A DNA stretch of 64,000 bases, from positions 20,800,501-20,864,500 of the forward strand of contig WPIO01000001.1 in assembly GCA_009760855.2 (NCBI GenBank), written 5' to 3'. Each line of letters starts with the position of its first letter. Positions within the stretch are counted from its first letter, which is position 1. A model generated the notes under the pieces. That model did no database searches, was not told the origin of the DNA, and saw only the letters and a list, made by a program, of their open reading frames with translations. The position numbers were made by a program, and so were the translations under genes. Of the stretch, positions 22,558 through 34,795 are shown piece by piece. This DNA comes from Cristatella mucedo. Taxonomy: Eukaryota; Bryozoa; Phylactolaemata; Cristatellidae.

Positions 22558-25470
22558 GTGTAATGTAATGTATTGTATCTCCGTCTGTAACTCCACAAAG
22601 TCATAAAGACCAGGTGGGTGTTACACAGGAGAGTTTATGTATAGCTCACTCGCAGCCTGAGCATCTGTCGGTACATATTCGGTAGCTAACAGACTTTGTC
22701 TCCAGCAACAACTAAAAATTGGAAAGCATAGCGTAGTCAGGAGATCGGTTGAGGTAGTGAGGAGCATGGAAGTAGCAGCTCAGAACCGCTGAAAATAACG
22801 TGCCATAGTCGGCAGGAGGAGAGTAGCTGTAGTTGCGTAAGAATCGTGGAAGCGAGTTCCACAGTGTAGGACCCGCAAAGCTAAAGCTTCTGTAGCCAAC
22901 GATCTTTAAGCAAAAGAATGCAACAGTTATTTTTTACCCATGCAGTACCTGAGGGCATGAGGAGGCTGAAACTGATACAGCAGTTCAGCTAGGTATGGAG
23001 GAGCTAAGCTGCGGTGGGCCTTGTGGGTCGGTGTAAGAACTTTGCTCTGTATCCTTTGATCAACCAGCAGCCATCCTGGCTCTATTAGCAAACGTGACAC
23101 GTGCTCAAACATCTAGGACTTGAAAACTAGCCTCGCAGCCATATTCGTAGCCAGCTGCAGTGGCTTAGTAACTTTTTGGCAGCCCAGCCTAAAATGAATT
23201 ACAACAATCAAGCCGAGACCAAACTACGGAGCTAGTTACCTTTTTAGCAAGCCACTTTGGAAGACAGCTCCTAATCATAGATTGGGATCAGACGTGATGG
23301 CTAGCAGTAGAAGCAGTCTAATTGATTAAGCTTTTAAAATTTAGGCAGCTTCGGAAAACGACACCTAAATTTCGAGTACTGAGTGATGGTGGCACAACAG
23401 CATCACCTATTACAATAGCGAAGCTTTTTACTCCATTCTCACGTATAGGGTGTCCTATGAGCTGCAGGTCGGTTTTATCGTCATTTAGTTTCAAGAAGTT
23501 TTCCGACATCCACGATCGAATGTCGCTAAGACAAGCATTCAGTTTCTCAGTTGCTGCAGCAGACTCCTACGGTTTGAATGACATGCAGTTGAGTATCGTC
23601 AGCATAGAATGTGTATCCTGTTCGATGGACCTTAACCTATAACGGACCGTCGGCGAAAATCATGGCGCCTGGACGCCAGGCGCCAACGAGTAGGAGGGCC
23701 GTCGCAGTGAGGGCCGAAGTGTCTGGCGCAAGCCCTCATGGAGCCACCGCGAGTGCAGATCTTGGTGGTATAATCAATTTTCTCAGAGGTTGAGTATAAA
23801 TGGAGAAAAGAAAGGCCCGAGGATAGGCCCTTGAGGAGCTCCACAGGTGACCGATCTCGTGGGTGAGACCTGTCCCCCACATGACACGGATTAAACCCGA
23901 TCAGACAAGTATTATTTATACCACGCCAATGCCTAGTCTGGCTGACAGATCGTTGTTCTCGTTCAAGTAGGACACCTTGATCAATGGTGTCGAAGGCAGC
24001 TGATAGATCTAGCAGAGCTAGGGCAGAGACATTCCCGTCATCGTTGCCACGTTGATTGTCATTGTTAATACGCAGGAGAGAAGTTTCAGTGGAGTGCTGC
24101 CTCTTGAACCCGGATAAGAAAATTCTGACATTTCAATATTTTTAATATTTGCAGCTAGCTGCTTAGGAATTTGCTTAGTAAAGAAGGCTGAAAACGTTTC
24201 GGCTGAGCCATCAATATCTGGGGATTCAGACCTCTCAGAATCACTCAGTAAACTGTTTACTGTCGTATAAAGCTGTTTTGGGTTCGACAATCAAGAATCC
24301 AGTTTTCGAATGACAAAGAAGCGCCGGCTTTGTTAAGCTTCCGGGTGTAAACATGAAGGAAGTCTTTGAAAATCGAATAGATCGGCATCAGACACTGATT
24401 ACTTAAAATGACGTTGAAGCCAAATCTCAACACGGTGTATCTTTTGAAGTTTTGTTGTACAGTTAGAGGAATCTCCACGACTCGGTATACGGATAGAATA
24501 AACAGGAGCACGGATGCCAAGAGCACTCCTAAGTGTCATAAACACATCATCAGTGAGGTTGTCGATGCTGTCATTCGAGTCCGGATGCATATCAAAAAGA
24601 CCTGCATCACAAACAGATCTAAAACTGTCTATTTCAATGCTCTTTAAATTTAATCGCTGGACAAGTGCGATATTACCCTGTGCTTACAAGGAAAGGAACA
24701 GTAAAAGAGATCAAACAATGACCCTACAGTCTCAGCGGGCACACCACAAGGTCAGTGGGGAAGACATCCTAAGTGATCACGAGATCTAGAATATGGCCAC
24801 CGACGTGGGTAGTATGATTAACGTGTTGGACCAAACCAATACACTTCAGACAGTCAAGAAACGAGCCGACCTGGCTGTTAATAGGGCTGTCTGGGTGAAT
24901 ATTGAAGTCTATAGCAATCATTAACGGCCTGTCACACACAAATATCCGAACGAGGAACTCCGATTACTCCTCTATAAGCCAGTTCAGACAGCCAGAAGGA
25001 GGTCGGTATATCACAACAGTGAGAGGCATCGTCTTTGATGAGGACCTGATTGCAACTGATTCAAACAATGGCCCGTGTGAAAAACTGCACATTTTATTGC
25101 CAAATGATTCATCAACAGCAATTACAACGCACCACCAACCGTGTCAGAATGTATAGACTGACAGAATAGAACCCTAGTAGGGTGGTCTCCGAAATACAGC
25201 AAATGGAACAAACCATCATCCAAGTTTCGGTAAGCAGAAATGCATCCAGCTTCTCCTCGACTACCTGATTGCTGATAAGTAACCCCATGGGTTTTAGCAA
25301 GCATGCATTTATAGGCGGAATTTAAGAGGCTGTCCAACAACTGAGCAATGCCGGCGAAGTGGCTTGTATTTAAGTCCGCGTGTAGCCGGCCCGGCGGACA
25401 CAGGCCCTTCGGATTTGAATTGGACCTTTGTAACGGCCGTCGGTCGATGTTTCGCATCATGATGAGGCAC
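22558..25470 (-). mobile_element. LINE-B, minus strand, longest copy, with endonuclease remnant
   Basis: The tail and 3' UTR are at 22558-22650 ('gtaatgtaatgta...gtgttacacagg' on the plus strand). Read on the minus strand from 25470, the order is an endonuclease-domain remnant (EEKLDAFLLTETWM near 25250), a linker (HPDSNDSIDNLTDDVFMTLR and VYTRKLNKAGASLSFENW), SAETFSAFFTKQIP, reverse-transcriptase pieces ([37 protein letters not shown]) and the C-terminal domain. About 350 nt coding the first reverse-transcriptase motifs are deleted near 24130, where the linker joins directly to the MSE...F segment. A GC-rich insertion splits it at 23643-23773. Stops and frameshifts are frequent. Confidence 0.82.
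23643..23773. mobile_element. 131-bp GC-rich insertion with a perfect hairpin, unknown type
   Basis: The segment interrupts LINE-B between its 'YHFYADD' region and the preceding 'LGKVIQ' region. Both borders show TATAA (23638-23642 and 23769-23773), which could be a 5-bp target-site duplication. Inside is a perfect 10-bp inverted repeat TGGCGCCTGG / CCAGGCGCCA with a 3-nt loop (23663-23685). No terminal inverted repeats or pol III boxes are visible. Confidence 0.6.
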
Positions 25471-25859
25471 GGCAGGTGATCTACTACTGCAAAGAGTGAT
25501 ATTCAGCATTATGAACAGTATATAAACTTATGGGTCGTGGTTGTGATAGCCGAGCTGTAAATGGGGCGAACTCAGGATGCAGCGAGTTTCTCGCTGACCC
25601 GCATAAGAAGGCCCGCCGGTAGTCCAAATGAATGAAGATTCAGGCTAGCCATTCTTTTTTTTTGAAGTGCTGGTTGCTTATAAATAGTGTGACATTAGTT
25701 AAGTAATTAATTGCGATGCAGTGATCGAGAGCTTGCATTACCGTGGCGTTTCCTGGGCCCACCAAAAATACATTATACCCGAACGAGAGAAATCTAAATG
25801 TGAGCGTAAATGAGCAGCATCAAGTCTATTTTTAAAGTACCTTATTGATTTCCGTATTT

Positions 25860-26435
25860 TCCCAGGTCGTTGCCGTCGATTGCCGTGAATTTCTCTCGAT
25901 TGTGCGTTTGTCGATTTTTTTAAAGGATGTGGCTGAACTTTTAATGCTATGCAGTGTAATACACAAGAAAATTTGTAGCTCCTCTCAGCAACTGTCGGTC
26001 CTTTTGTAAGGTACCGTTATGGATTGGTGTATCTCCCCGGGCCATTGCCGTCGATTGCCGTGCATTGTCATCGATTGAATGCACACAATGAATGAAAATT
26101 AGGGGCGAACAGGTACATGTTATGTGGAAGTAGAATTGCAGTTTATGTCAGCCAATCTTGTCAGCGTTCCTCGAATTTCGCTAAAAGCCCCTGTAATTAC
26201 TGTGGATTGCAGTGCATTGCTGACAGTGAATGAGCAAAGCATCGTAAAAATACCACGGTTTTACTGTGAATGCAGTGAAATTTTATATGTAATGACAATT
26301 GGGGCTTCGAACAGCCAATTTCTGGTCAATTTGCCATGAATTTCGGTATTAGCTTGGACTATTGTTGTCGATTGCCATTCATTGTTCGCTATTGTACGTA
26401 TGCGATTGTATGGACTGACTTTGGCTTTGCATTTG
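25860..26435. repeat. Diverged tandem repeat with ~170-bp spacing, left part
   Basis: The core 'gtcgattgccgtg' with variants such as 'gtggattgcagtgcattg' recurs near 25877, 26046, 26200 and 26366. Each is followed by a 'tgaatg'-containing segment. The spacing is about 160-175 bp and divergence between units is high. A further unit with 'gcagtcgattgcaaagcattgc' lies at about 28927, beyond the nested LINEs. Confidence 0.6.
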
Positions 26436-26672
26436 CTGCAAAGGAAACACGATCCAATTGTGAGTGGTATAGTACTTGATAAACAACGTTAATAACATGG
26501 TTCGGGGTAACAACACAGGATCAGCATGCAAGTGTGGCTAGTGGCATGCGCAGTGTCAGCACACATAAGCACAGAAAAGACGAATCATAGTGAACCTCTT
26601 AATGCTGTCATATATAGGAGCGCTTTGAATTTATTTTTAAAATGTAGTGAAGTCAGGGGATTTTGTGATGCA
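26436..26672 (-). mobile_element. LINE-A 3' part, left half of a split copy
   Basis: LINE-A 3' UTR landmarks on the plus strand ('gcatttgctgcaaaggaaacacgatc', 'aacatggttcgggg', 'gtcagcatgcaagtgtgg', 'gtgaagtcaggggat'). The sequence stops at 'gatgcaagtca', exactly where LINE-B begins, and resumes at 28733. Confidence 0.82.
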
Positions 26673-28732
26673 AGTCAAGACTTCCTTCGAGTTTACACCC
26701 GAAAGCTTGAAAAAGCCAGGGCTTCTTCTTTCATTAGAAAACTGAATTCCTGCCAGTCGGACACTAAACAGATTAATAAGACAGTAAACCATTTACTGGC
26801 CAATGCTGCCAGGTCTGACTCCCCAGATATTAAGGGCTCAGCCGAAAAGTTTTCAGCCTTCTTTACTGAAAAAATTGTGCACATCCGTGCCTCCATTAAG
26901 CCCCCTCCGACCGAAGCAATCGCCGTTCCTCAACCTGTGACCTTTCTTAAAAGGTTCTCCGATGTTTCTGCCTGTGATGTGGCTGCCTTAATAAGGTCAA
27001 GCAAAAAAAGCTCGTCTCCTGAAGACCCTATACCTTCATCTCTGTGGTCTTCACTTGCAGACCAGCTTAGCCCTGCCGTAACCAAGATTTGTAATGCTTC
27101 TTTGGGAAAAGGGGTCGTCCCCAAGTCCTTCAAATCGGCAATCGTTAGACCTATTCTTAAAAAGCCTGGATCAGACACAGAGGTCCCAGCAAACTATCGT
27201 CCAGTTTCCCTTCTTCCGTTCTTATCAAAGATTCTTGAAAAAATTGTTGCTAAGCAGCTAGCTGAACATATTGAAAATAATGGAATGTCAGAAACATTTC
27301 GATCAGGTTTCAAGAGGCAGCACTCTACTGAAACTACTCTCCTCCGTGTTAACAATGACATTCTATGTGGCAACGACGACGGGAATATCACTGCCCTAGC
27401 TCTGCTAGATCTGTCTGCTGCCTTCGACACCATTGATCACGAAGTTCTGCTTGAACGATTGAGAACAACGATCGGTCTGGCAGACGAAGCACTGGCGTGG
27501 TTTAAATCATACTTGTCTGATCGCGTTCAATCCGTGTCGTGTGGGGGTCAGGTCTCAGACATGAGGAGGGTCACCTGTGGAGTCCCTCAAGGTCTGTACT
27601 TGGTCCCTTGCTGATCTCCATTTATACGCAACCTCTGGGAAAAGTGATTCAGGCCCATGGAATAGGATATCACTTCTATGCTGACGATACTCAGTTGTAT
27701 TTGTCATTTAAACCGTCGGAATCTGCTGCAGCAACTGAGAAACTGAATGCTTGCCTTGCCGATATTCAATCCTGGATGCCGGAAAACTTCCTGAAATTAA
27801 ATGACGATAAAACCGAACTGCTTGTCATAGGACACCGTAAGCGTGTGGCTGGATTAAAAGGCTTTGCTGTTCTAATAGGTGATGCTATTGTGCGACCTTC
27901 ACAACGTGCTCGTAATCTAGGTGTCGTGTTCGACAGCTGCCTCAATTTCAAAAGCTTCATTCAGAAGACTGCCTCTACAGCAAGCCATCACATCCGATCC
28001 CTATCCAAGATTAGAAGCTGTCTCCCACAGTGGCTTGTAAAAAATTTAACTAGCACTTTAGTTCTGTCTCGGCTTGATTATTGTAATTCCCTTTTGGCTG
28101 GGCTACCAAAGAAAGCTATTATGCCACTACAGCGGACTATGAATATGGCGTCAAGGCTGGTCTTCAAGTCCCAGCGGTTTGAGCACGTGTCTCCTTTGCT
28201 GAAAGAGCTAGAATAGTTGCCGGTTGAGCAAAGGATACAGAGCAAAGTTGTGACGCTGACCCACAAGGCCCGCCACGGCTTGGCTCCTTCGTACCTAGCT
28301 GAACTGCTGCATCAGTTTCAGCCTGTTCGCGCCATCAGGTCCTGTGTGGACAATAAATTAGCTGTCCCATTCCTCCGCTTAAAGACAGTTGGCGACAGAA
28401 GCTTTAGCTCTGCAGGTCCTAGACTGTGGAATTCGCTTCCACAATTCTTACGCAACGACAACTACTCTCCAACTGCCGACTGTGGCACATCTTTTTCAGC
28501 GGTCCTGAACTGCTACTTCTATGCTACTCACTACCTCAACTGCTCTCCTGACTCTGCTATGCTTCCCACTTTCTCTTTGTTGCGTGAGACGAAGTCTGCT
28601 GGCTACGGGATGCGTACCGAAAGCCGCTTAGGCTGTGAGTGCGCTATACAAAACTCTCCTGTGTAACACCCACATGGTCTTTATGACTTTGTGGAGTTAC
28701 TGACGGAGATACATTACATTACATTACATTGC
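26673..28732 (+). mobile_element. LINE-B, plus strand, reverse transcriptase complete but broken
   Basis: Best-preserved LINE-B copy. Frame 26673-27614 holds the linker (DFLRVYTRKLEKARAS), AEKFSAFFTEKI, NYRPVSLLPFLSKILEKIV, HSTETTLLRV and motif A LLDLSAAFDTIDHEVLLERL. A 1-nt deletion near 27593 ('cctcaaggtctgtac') shifts into frame 27539-28213, with [15 protein letters not shown] and [22 protein letters not shown] at 28214-28216 replaces a Trp codon (compare 'ggatggttg' in the 37-kb copy). The rest continues to 28666. The 3' UTR ends in ATTAC repeats at about 28707-28731. The endonuclease is missing (5' truncation). A short GCAAG flank at both ends is a candidate target-site duplication. Confidence 0.9.
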
Positions 28733-28836
28733 AAGAGTGAGTTCCGGGCTTTGGGAGAATTCGAACTAAATTCACGGTCTCCAGAGGGTTTGAGGTTTGT
28801 ACGAGGTAGAGGAAAACAATTAGTTTCCAAAATAGA
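28733..28836 (-). mobile_element. LINE-A, right half of the split copy
   Basis: Continues the LINE-A copy from 26672 ('gcaagagtgagttccgggctttggg...ctccagagggtttgaggtttgtacgaggta'), i.e. the end of the coding region read on the minus strand. The copy ends at about 28836, next to more of the ~170-bp repeat. Confidence 0.8.
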
Positions 28837-29050
28837 GCCTCTAGTGTACGTTTTCTAGCTGCTGTGTGGCGGATTGCAGCGGATTTCGGCGGATCGAGGT
28901 GGATTTTGATATGAGACCGAGCCGCTGCAGTCGATTGCAAAGCATTGCATGAGAACGTGTGAGCACAATGCACACACCTGCAAACAAAATCGAAGAGCGA
29001 TTCATGTTTAGAGCGGCTAAAAACTTCATGGCACCATTTAGAAGTAAAAT
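28837..29050. repeat. Diverged ~170-bp repeat, right part
   Basis: Contains 'gtgtggcggattgcagcggatttcggcgga' and 'tgcagtcgattgcaaagcattgcatgagaacg', matching the core of the repeat at 25860-26435. The array was presumably continuous before the LINE nest inserted. The following 29051-30127 holds nothing I recognise. Confidence 0.5.
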
Positions 29051-30127
29051 AAGAAGCCCCACTGAAAGCTCACTCTAAACACGCTAATAAAAGTGAAAGC
29101 AGTAGAGGCCTTGTCACTAGCAGCCTTATTAGATCCTTTTGAAAGAGTAGTTTTCAGTCTCCCAGAGAAACACTTCGAGTCTGTGATCTGTTAGAGAGAC
29201 GCCCAAAAAGCGAGCAAACCCCTAGAGTCGCTTTGTGAGCCAATGCAGCTACTTACGGAGTTGTTGGGGTCGAAGGCCCTGTAACCCTTGTCAGTTGGCT
29301 TAGCTGCTCTCTCTCACGCTCCACCAATCGGGAATTGCCTGGCTTCTTGGACCATCTTACCTTGGCAAGTAACCGTACTGGCTGGTCGTCACTCTCGTTT
29401 AGCTAACACCGTTGCTGTAGACAAATAATGCACCGAAGGCGTCGTATTACTTTCGAGCATTTTTTAAGCCTTGCTGCTTTCTATGGACTGGTAGACCGTG
29501 AAACTTGGCGGACTGGAGGCATCCTTCTTGTAAAGCTCCTCAGAGTGCTCTCGAAAGCCCGACTTTGAGGTCGTTTAGCTCACGTGCCCAAAATTAGTTG
29601 CAAACTTCATTTCGGGGTCTAAAAAGAACGTTCGGTGCTCGAAAAACTCGACAGGCTACACTATCTCATCAATTCTAGATAAATACCTTATCAACTGGAT
29701 CAATATGTCGGATCCTTATGATATCCTTAAATTCGGCCACGTCCATTGGGATATTTAGCCGCTTTGAACCCCACACCCTTAGTTGTTAGCAGCTCAAATG
29801 AATTCTCTAAATTTTGTGAACACTCGTTAATAGAGAAACCAAACTCCTTTTGATTACATGAACTGTTTTTAAAGATGCAAACGAATCAGAAAATGGACTT
29901 GCCTATTCCGAATTAGTAATAGACTCTTGTGGCAGTACCAAATTGCATACCCTATCTGAATACTTGAATCGTTTAAAGTGAGCCACTCATGCTTCGCCCC
30001 ACAGCTTAAATTATAAAACTATTCAGAGAAGCGAGGTCAAGAAATCTCCAACGACCTATCAAAGTATGTATTATCTTGCTATTTAAACTACATTAATGGA
30101 AAATTAATTCCTTTGCCAATTTTTCAG

Positions 30128-30257
30128 CTGCAGTACAACTTATCGTGCAACGAGGATCTCAACGATACAAGTTATTCCTTAGGCTTGTACAGCCTGCCGG
30201 ACTTATTCCGCACCAGCACAAAATACAGCTTTTATGGACAAGTATTAATTGCCCGAA
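30128..30257 (+). CDS. IL-17-receptor-like gene 2: ectodomain exon (end of D1)
   Basis: Acceptor TTGCCAATTTTTCAG, donor CGAA|GTGAGT, 130 nt, phase 0 to phase 1. An alternative acceptor CTGCAG lies 6 nt further in and keeps the frame. The text LQYNLSCNEDLNDTSYSLGL is followed by YSLPDLFRTSTKYSFYGQV, resembling the 'Y.V.V..LP......' strand and following linker that close D1 in IL-17 receptors. The split codon joins to ACA (Thr) and the next exon then begins with Cys-Trp. Both junctions agree in phase. Two possible N-glycosylation sites (NLS, NDT) fit an extracellular position. Confidence 0.75.
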
Positions 30258-30375
30258 GTGAGTTTCTTGACTGCATCTCCTTCACTTCTTGATCAATCAT
30301 CCTTCACCTTGCTTCTGATCTGATCAACTGTTCGCTTTGCATGAAATTGCAGTTTTCCTTTAATGATTCATTTTT

Positions 30376-31345
30376 CCTTTAGTGAGTTAGTTCCATGCTT
30401 TGGGAGCATACGAACTAAATGCACGGTCTACAAAGAATTTGAGGTTTTGGCAAGGTTTAGGTAAGCAGTTAGTTTCCGAAAGGTGGGTGGTAAGGTGCTT
30501 GGCCTGGTGGCGGCGTAGATCTAGGCTGGAGCCAAAGAATAAAGGGACCTTGATATTTAATAAATTAAGAGACCTTATAACCACTAAGTTTTGCAGCAGC
30601 TGTCAGTGCCTGACTGCACATTCTGATAGTCTAGCAAGCAGTGAGTTACAGAAGTCAAGACTGCATGTCACAAATGCACGGGCCAACTTAGATATCGTAT
30701 CCCTATCTGAACAATCCCAAATTTTAGCAATATTAGGCGGCTGAAAGTAGGCAGACTTGATTTTGTAGCTGTGACTTGTCTAACAAAATGTCACTTTGGT
30801 ACATGACACCAAGATTTTTGTGCAGATTTAACAGGAAATATGACGACGGAGCCAATTATGACCGGTAGCCTTAAAATTTATAAATTAAGCTTTTTTTACT
30901 CATAACTAGTCAGTTGGTTTTTGTCATCATTTAATTTAAGAACGTTTGCTGCTATCCATGTGCGGATGTCATCAAACATGCAGCAAGGAAGTTGTGAGAA
31001 TTTGAGGTGCTTGAAGGCCTGAACGAATCAAAACAAAGGTCCACCTGAGTGTCATCCACATAGAAGTGAAAGCCTACATTGTGCTTGACAATCACATTCG
31101 CAAGAGGAAGAATATAAACTGTGGAAAGAATATGACAAAGCACGGACCCCCGAGGTACCCCATATTTCAGAGGTTCCTCAGATGACCTTTATCCATTCAC
31201 ATTAATTCTCTGGAGTCTCTCACTGAGAGAAGACCTGAACCACTGCAATGCAGGGTCATTAATTCTAACACAAAATGAGAGGCTCGCAAGAAGAACTTGG
31301 TGATCGGCAGTATCAAAAGCTGCAGAAAGATTAGAAAGGCATTAA
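30376..31345 (-). mobile_element. LINE-A, minus strand, degraded copy
   Basis: On the plus strand: 'gggagcatacgaactaaatgcacggtct', 'ctgagtgtcatccacatagaagtgaaagcc' (antisense of FHFYADDTQ, here Y-V-D-D) and 'ggtgatcggcagtatcaaaagctgc' (antisense of the AAFDTIDH region). It lacks the 3' UTR and tail and has many indels. Confidence 0.8.
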
Positions 31346-32211
31346 GAATTTGTTAGCACGTAAGCCTTATAATTCCAGCATTAGATGTCACTCCAACTCT
31401 CATGAGTCATTCCAAATTCTTTCTAAAGAAACATTCGTGTAACCGTTCAATGAGATTTCAAGTGGTCAGTGATTATAGCAGACCTGATATTATAAATGAT
31501 TGTTACGTCTGGGCTTCATTTTCTATATGTGAAGAACATGTTTCAGACTCATACTACATGGATAATTCATTGAGAAGTATACACCAAAAATGCATGCTGT
31601 TTAGTTGTGATATATTTCAAAAGAATATTCTGTATGTATATGTTTATTCTCAATTATATTATCATAGAATTATAAGACTCATGTTTTGTTAATTCTTATG
31701 ATAGCTTCATATTGAAAGACTCTTATAAAGCAAGTGTTCTGTATTCCCCGGTGCACTTTGTTATCTCAAATTCTGCATTTAAACCAGCTAAAACAGGATC
31801 GTTATCCCAAAGCAGGCAGGTAATAGTAGGATTATTTCGACTATTTATTTTGTAAACGTTGTAATGTTTAAGATTCAATTGCACCTACAAATGACTCGCT
31901 GAAGCCGTGACAAAATGTACCAATGTAAAAAATTTAGGAATTGAAAATTCACGAGCCACAATCTCAAAAATTCACAGCTAACGCTTTATTTTCGCACGAC
32001 ATTTGCTAGCAGTAAGAGGATCTCGGGGCCGCGATACCGAAACAAAGGTTGAGAGCCGCCTTCTGTCGGCTGCCGAACTTCATGGCTAGTCGTTGAGTCG
32101 GCAAGTGTAGAGCAAAGAAAAGCACGTAGTTGTGCTTCACTAATCTCAATTATTATAAATTGTCTCTTGCATTGGCGGGACCATAGACAAAATCATCTGT
32201 TTCCCTCTAGT
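31346..32211. other. Intron of gene 2, unassigned
   Basis: AT-rich sequence with no recognisable element. A 96-codon frame at 31402 has no family pattern. Confidence 0.35.
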
Positions 32212-32488
32212 ACTGTATTTTACCATGTATAAGCCCCCCAAACGTATAAGTACCCCCAATAAAATTATTGAGCTAATGTTTCGTAAATGAAAATAATTGT
32301 ATTCAATATCTAAATGAACTAAACAATATAAAGACTTATAATAGTCACTCGTGTCACTATCACTATCATATGCATCCAGAATGTTGATAAAATGATATGA
32401 TAACAAGTAACCTCCCATGTATAAGCTTCTCTCCAATACGACCCTAAATTTTAAAAAACCGGGCTTATGCACGGTAAAATACAGTTTT
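32212..32488. mobile_element. MITE-like element with ~28-bp terminal inverted repeats
   Basis: The left end ACTGTATTTTACCATGTATAAGCC and the reverse complement of the right end (ACTGTATTTTACCGTGCATAAGCC) match over about 28 bp with few differences. The interior of about 220 bp is AT-rich and non-coding. This is the layout of a non-autonomous cut-and-paste DNA transposon. The flanks do not show a clean target-site duplication. Confidence 0.75.
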
Positions 32489-32825
32489 TATCAGCTGCTA
32501 ATGTGTAGTCCAGTGAGGCTGTGCCAAAGGAGACTGACAAACACCACCTGAAAGAATAAACAAAATGCCTCAGCTTTAGGATACAACCAGCGTTTAGGTT
32601 AGCACAAAAGAAGATAAAAGACACCAATACCCCTACAACTTTTTATTTTTCTGCTCTGACTTTTTGTACTATTTGATCACCAATCGCCATCGTTTATATC
32701 CAGTATACTTTATAGCGCACTACCACTGATTGTGCTCTTCCAAGTAAAGGACCCCGTAAGTCGGAATGAACGTTTACACCAGCAAGTCAACACTGTTGTT
32801 CAGCAACAAATGAGCCTCCTGAATA

Positions 32826-34165
32826 GTAATAATAATAATAAAGATTATAATGCACTTGATAATGCACCCTCAGAGAACTTAATTTCTTTCTAGGCGCTTT
32901 ACATTGGCTGCAAAAGGAAATGCAATTGAATGGTGAGTGAAATCATGCTTGACAAACAAACAAAATGGATAACATGGTTAGGGGTGACATGCACTAAATG
33001 CTGTCCTAAATAGGTGTGTTTAAATATTCTTTTTAAATGTGGTCAGGTCAGGGGGTGTTCTGACGCATGTCGGGAGGCAGTTCAATGCTTTGGGAGTATA
33101 TGAACTAAATGCTCAGTCTCCAAAGGATTTAAGGTTTGTACGAGGTATCTGGAGACAGTTGGATCACGGAAAGCGGATGGTATGATGCTTTGCCTGATGT
33201 GGGAGTAGATCTGAGAGATAGGCTGGAGCCAAAGAATAACTGACCTAAAAGTAAGCGACAAAACCTTGAAGTTAATCCGTTGCTTGACTGGTAGCCAGTG
33301 CAGGTCGGCGAGAAGTGGAGTAATGTGGCAATTGCGACGCTCACGACAGACAAGCCTAGCTGCAGAGTATTGCACCAGCTGCAATCGCCTGATCGCACAT
33401 GCCGGTAGGCCAGCGAGCAGTGAGTTGCAGAAGTCGAGACGGGGTTCACGCGTACATGGACCATATTAGATGTGGTATCCTTATCTAAACAAACCCGAAT
33501 TTTAGCAATTTTATGAAGCTGAAAATAGGCGGATTTGACTGTGGAGCTGAAATGGTCGTCTAACGAGAGGTCGCTTTGGATTATGACACCTAGATTTTGA
33601 GCTGATTCAACTGGAGATATGCTGGCAGAGCCATTTTTTTAGAGAATTTGAGGTGCTCGAAGGCTGTGAGGGATCAAAGCAAAGGTACAACTGAGTGTCA
33701 TCCGCGTAGAAGTGAAAGCCGAGATTGTAATTGGCAATCACATGAGCAAGAGGGACAGTATAAACCGTGAAAAGAACCGGACCTAGCACGGAGCCCTGAG
33801 GTATGCAATATATAAGAGGAATCTCATATGATTTTTGTCCATTCACGTCAATACTCTGGTGTCTCCCTCTGAGATAAGACCTGAACCACTGCAGAGCAGT
33901 GCTAGTGATGCCCAGGCGAGATGAGAGGCGCTCTAGAAGAACTTTGTGATCGATGGTATAAAAAGCTGCCGAAAGATCGAGCAAAACAAGCAGAGACGCT
34001 CTACCCATGTCTGCATTCCTAAGTAGGTCTTTGTATACCCTTAGAAATGCTGACTCTGTGGAGCGATTAGCTCTAAATCCAGACTGGAAATTACTAGCAA
34101 GGTGTGAGGTTTCGATATCTGAGTTTAGCTGGTCAGCCACGACCCGTTCCAGCGTCTTCGAATTT
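32826..34165 (-). mobile_element. LINE-A, minus strand, with internal deletion
   Basis: AAT tail and hairpin at 32826-32900, then C-terminal frames (33384-33082: NSAARLVCRERRNCHITP). At about 33642 the sequence jumps ('gccatttttttagagaatttgaggtgctcg'), deleting the segment that encodes KLERL...QLNDDK. The reverse-transcriptase frame 34179-33607 keeps KTLERVVADQLNSDIETSHL, LLDLSAAFYTIDHKVLLERL (motif A Asp changed to Tyr) and [17 protein letters not shown]. 5'-truncated at about 34165. Confidence 0.85.
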
Positions 34166-34795
34166 TTCACAAATTCCAAACCGCACTGCTGCGATTACTG
34201 ATTACCGCCATACCTTTTTTCTCTTTGATTTCAGTCAATGGCAGGTTGAAACCTCGTCTAAGCGTGGACATGCGAAATGCATAGTGGCTTTAAGCATTTC
34301 ATGAGCTAATTCCTTTTTTATTCTTCTTTGTAGCTCGTGCGTGTGCGTCAAAAACCACTTATAGAAATATCCCAGATGGCAACCTAAAAGCAAATACCAG
34401 CAATGAAAATAAGCTCCTCATACAAGAACCAACTTTAAGTTTTTTAACTCTATGCTGGCTTTCCTTGATATCTGCGATCCTTTAAAGCTGTCGAGCCATT
34501 TAGCCATATAATGCAGATATTTTCAATAAAATCTTATTATTGCTGCTTGCAATCTCTTCTATGTAACTTTAAGAAATCAGGTCATTTCTACAATGATTTG
34601 CGTACGTTAACCAACATCATAATAATTAATAACTATCATTATCATGATATGTCTCTCTGTTGTATGAATAAAATACAATTTTGTCGTTTTTGAGTACATG
34701 CCGACTTAAATGCTGCATTTTTGGCTCCATAGTAATTGTGTGCGAATCTGGACGTACTCAACTTTTAATATTTCTCCTGTTTCAATGTCTCACAG

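Noticed and set aside
26526-28666. An intact, active reverse transcriptase
   Set aside because: The frame is broken by a 1-nt deletion near 27593 and by TAG at 28214, and the endonuclease is missing.
31402-31692. 96-codon plus-strand frame
   Set aside because: AT-rich, with no family pattern or splice support.
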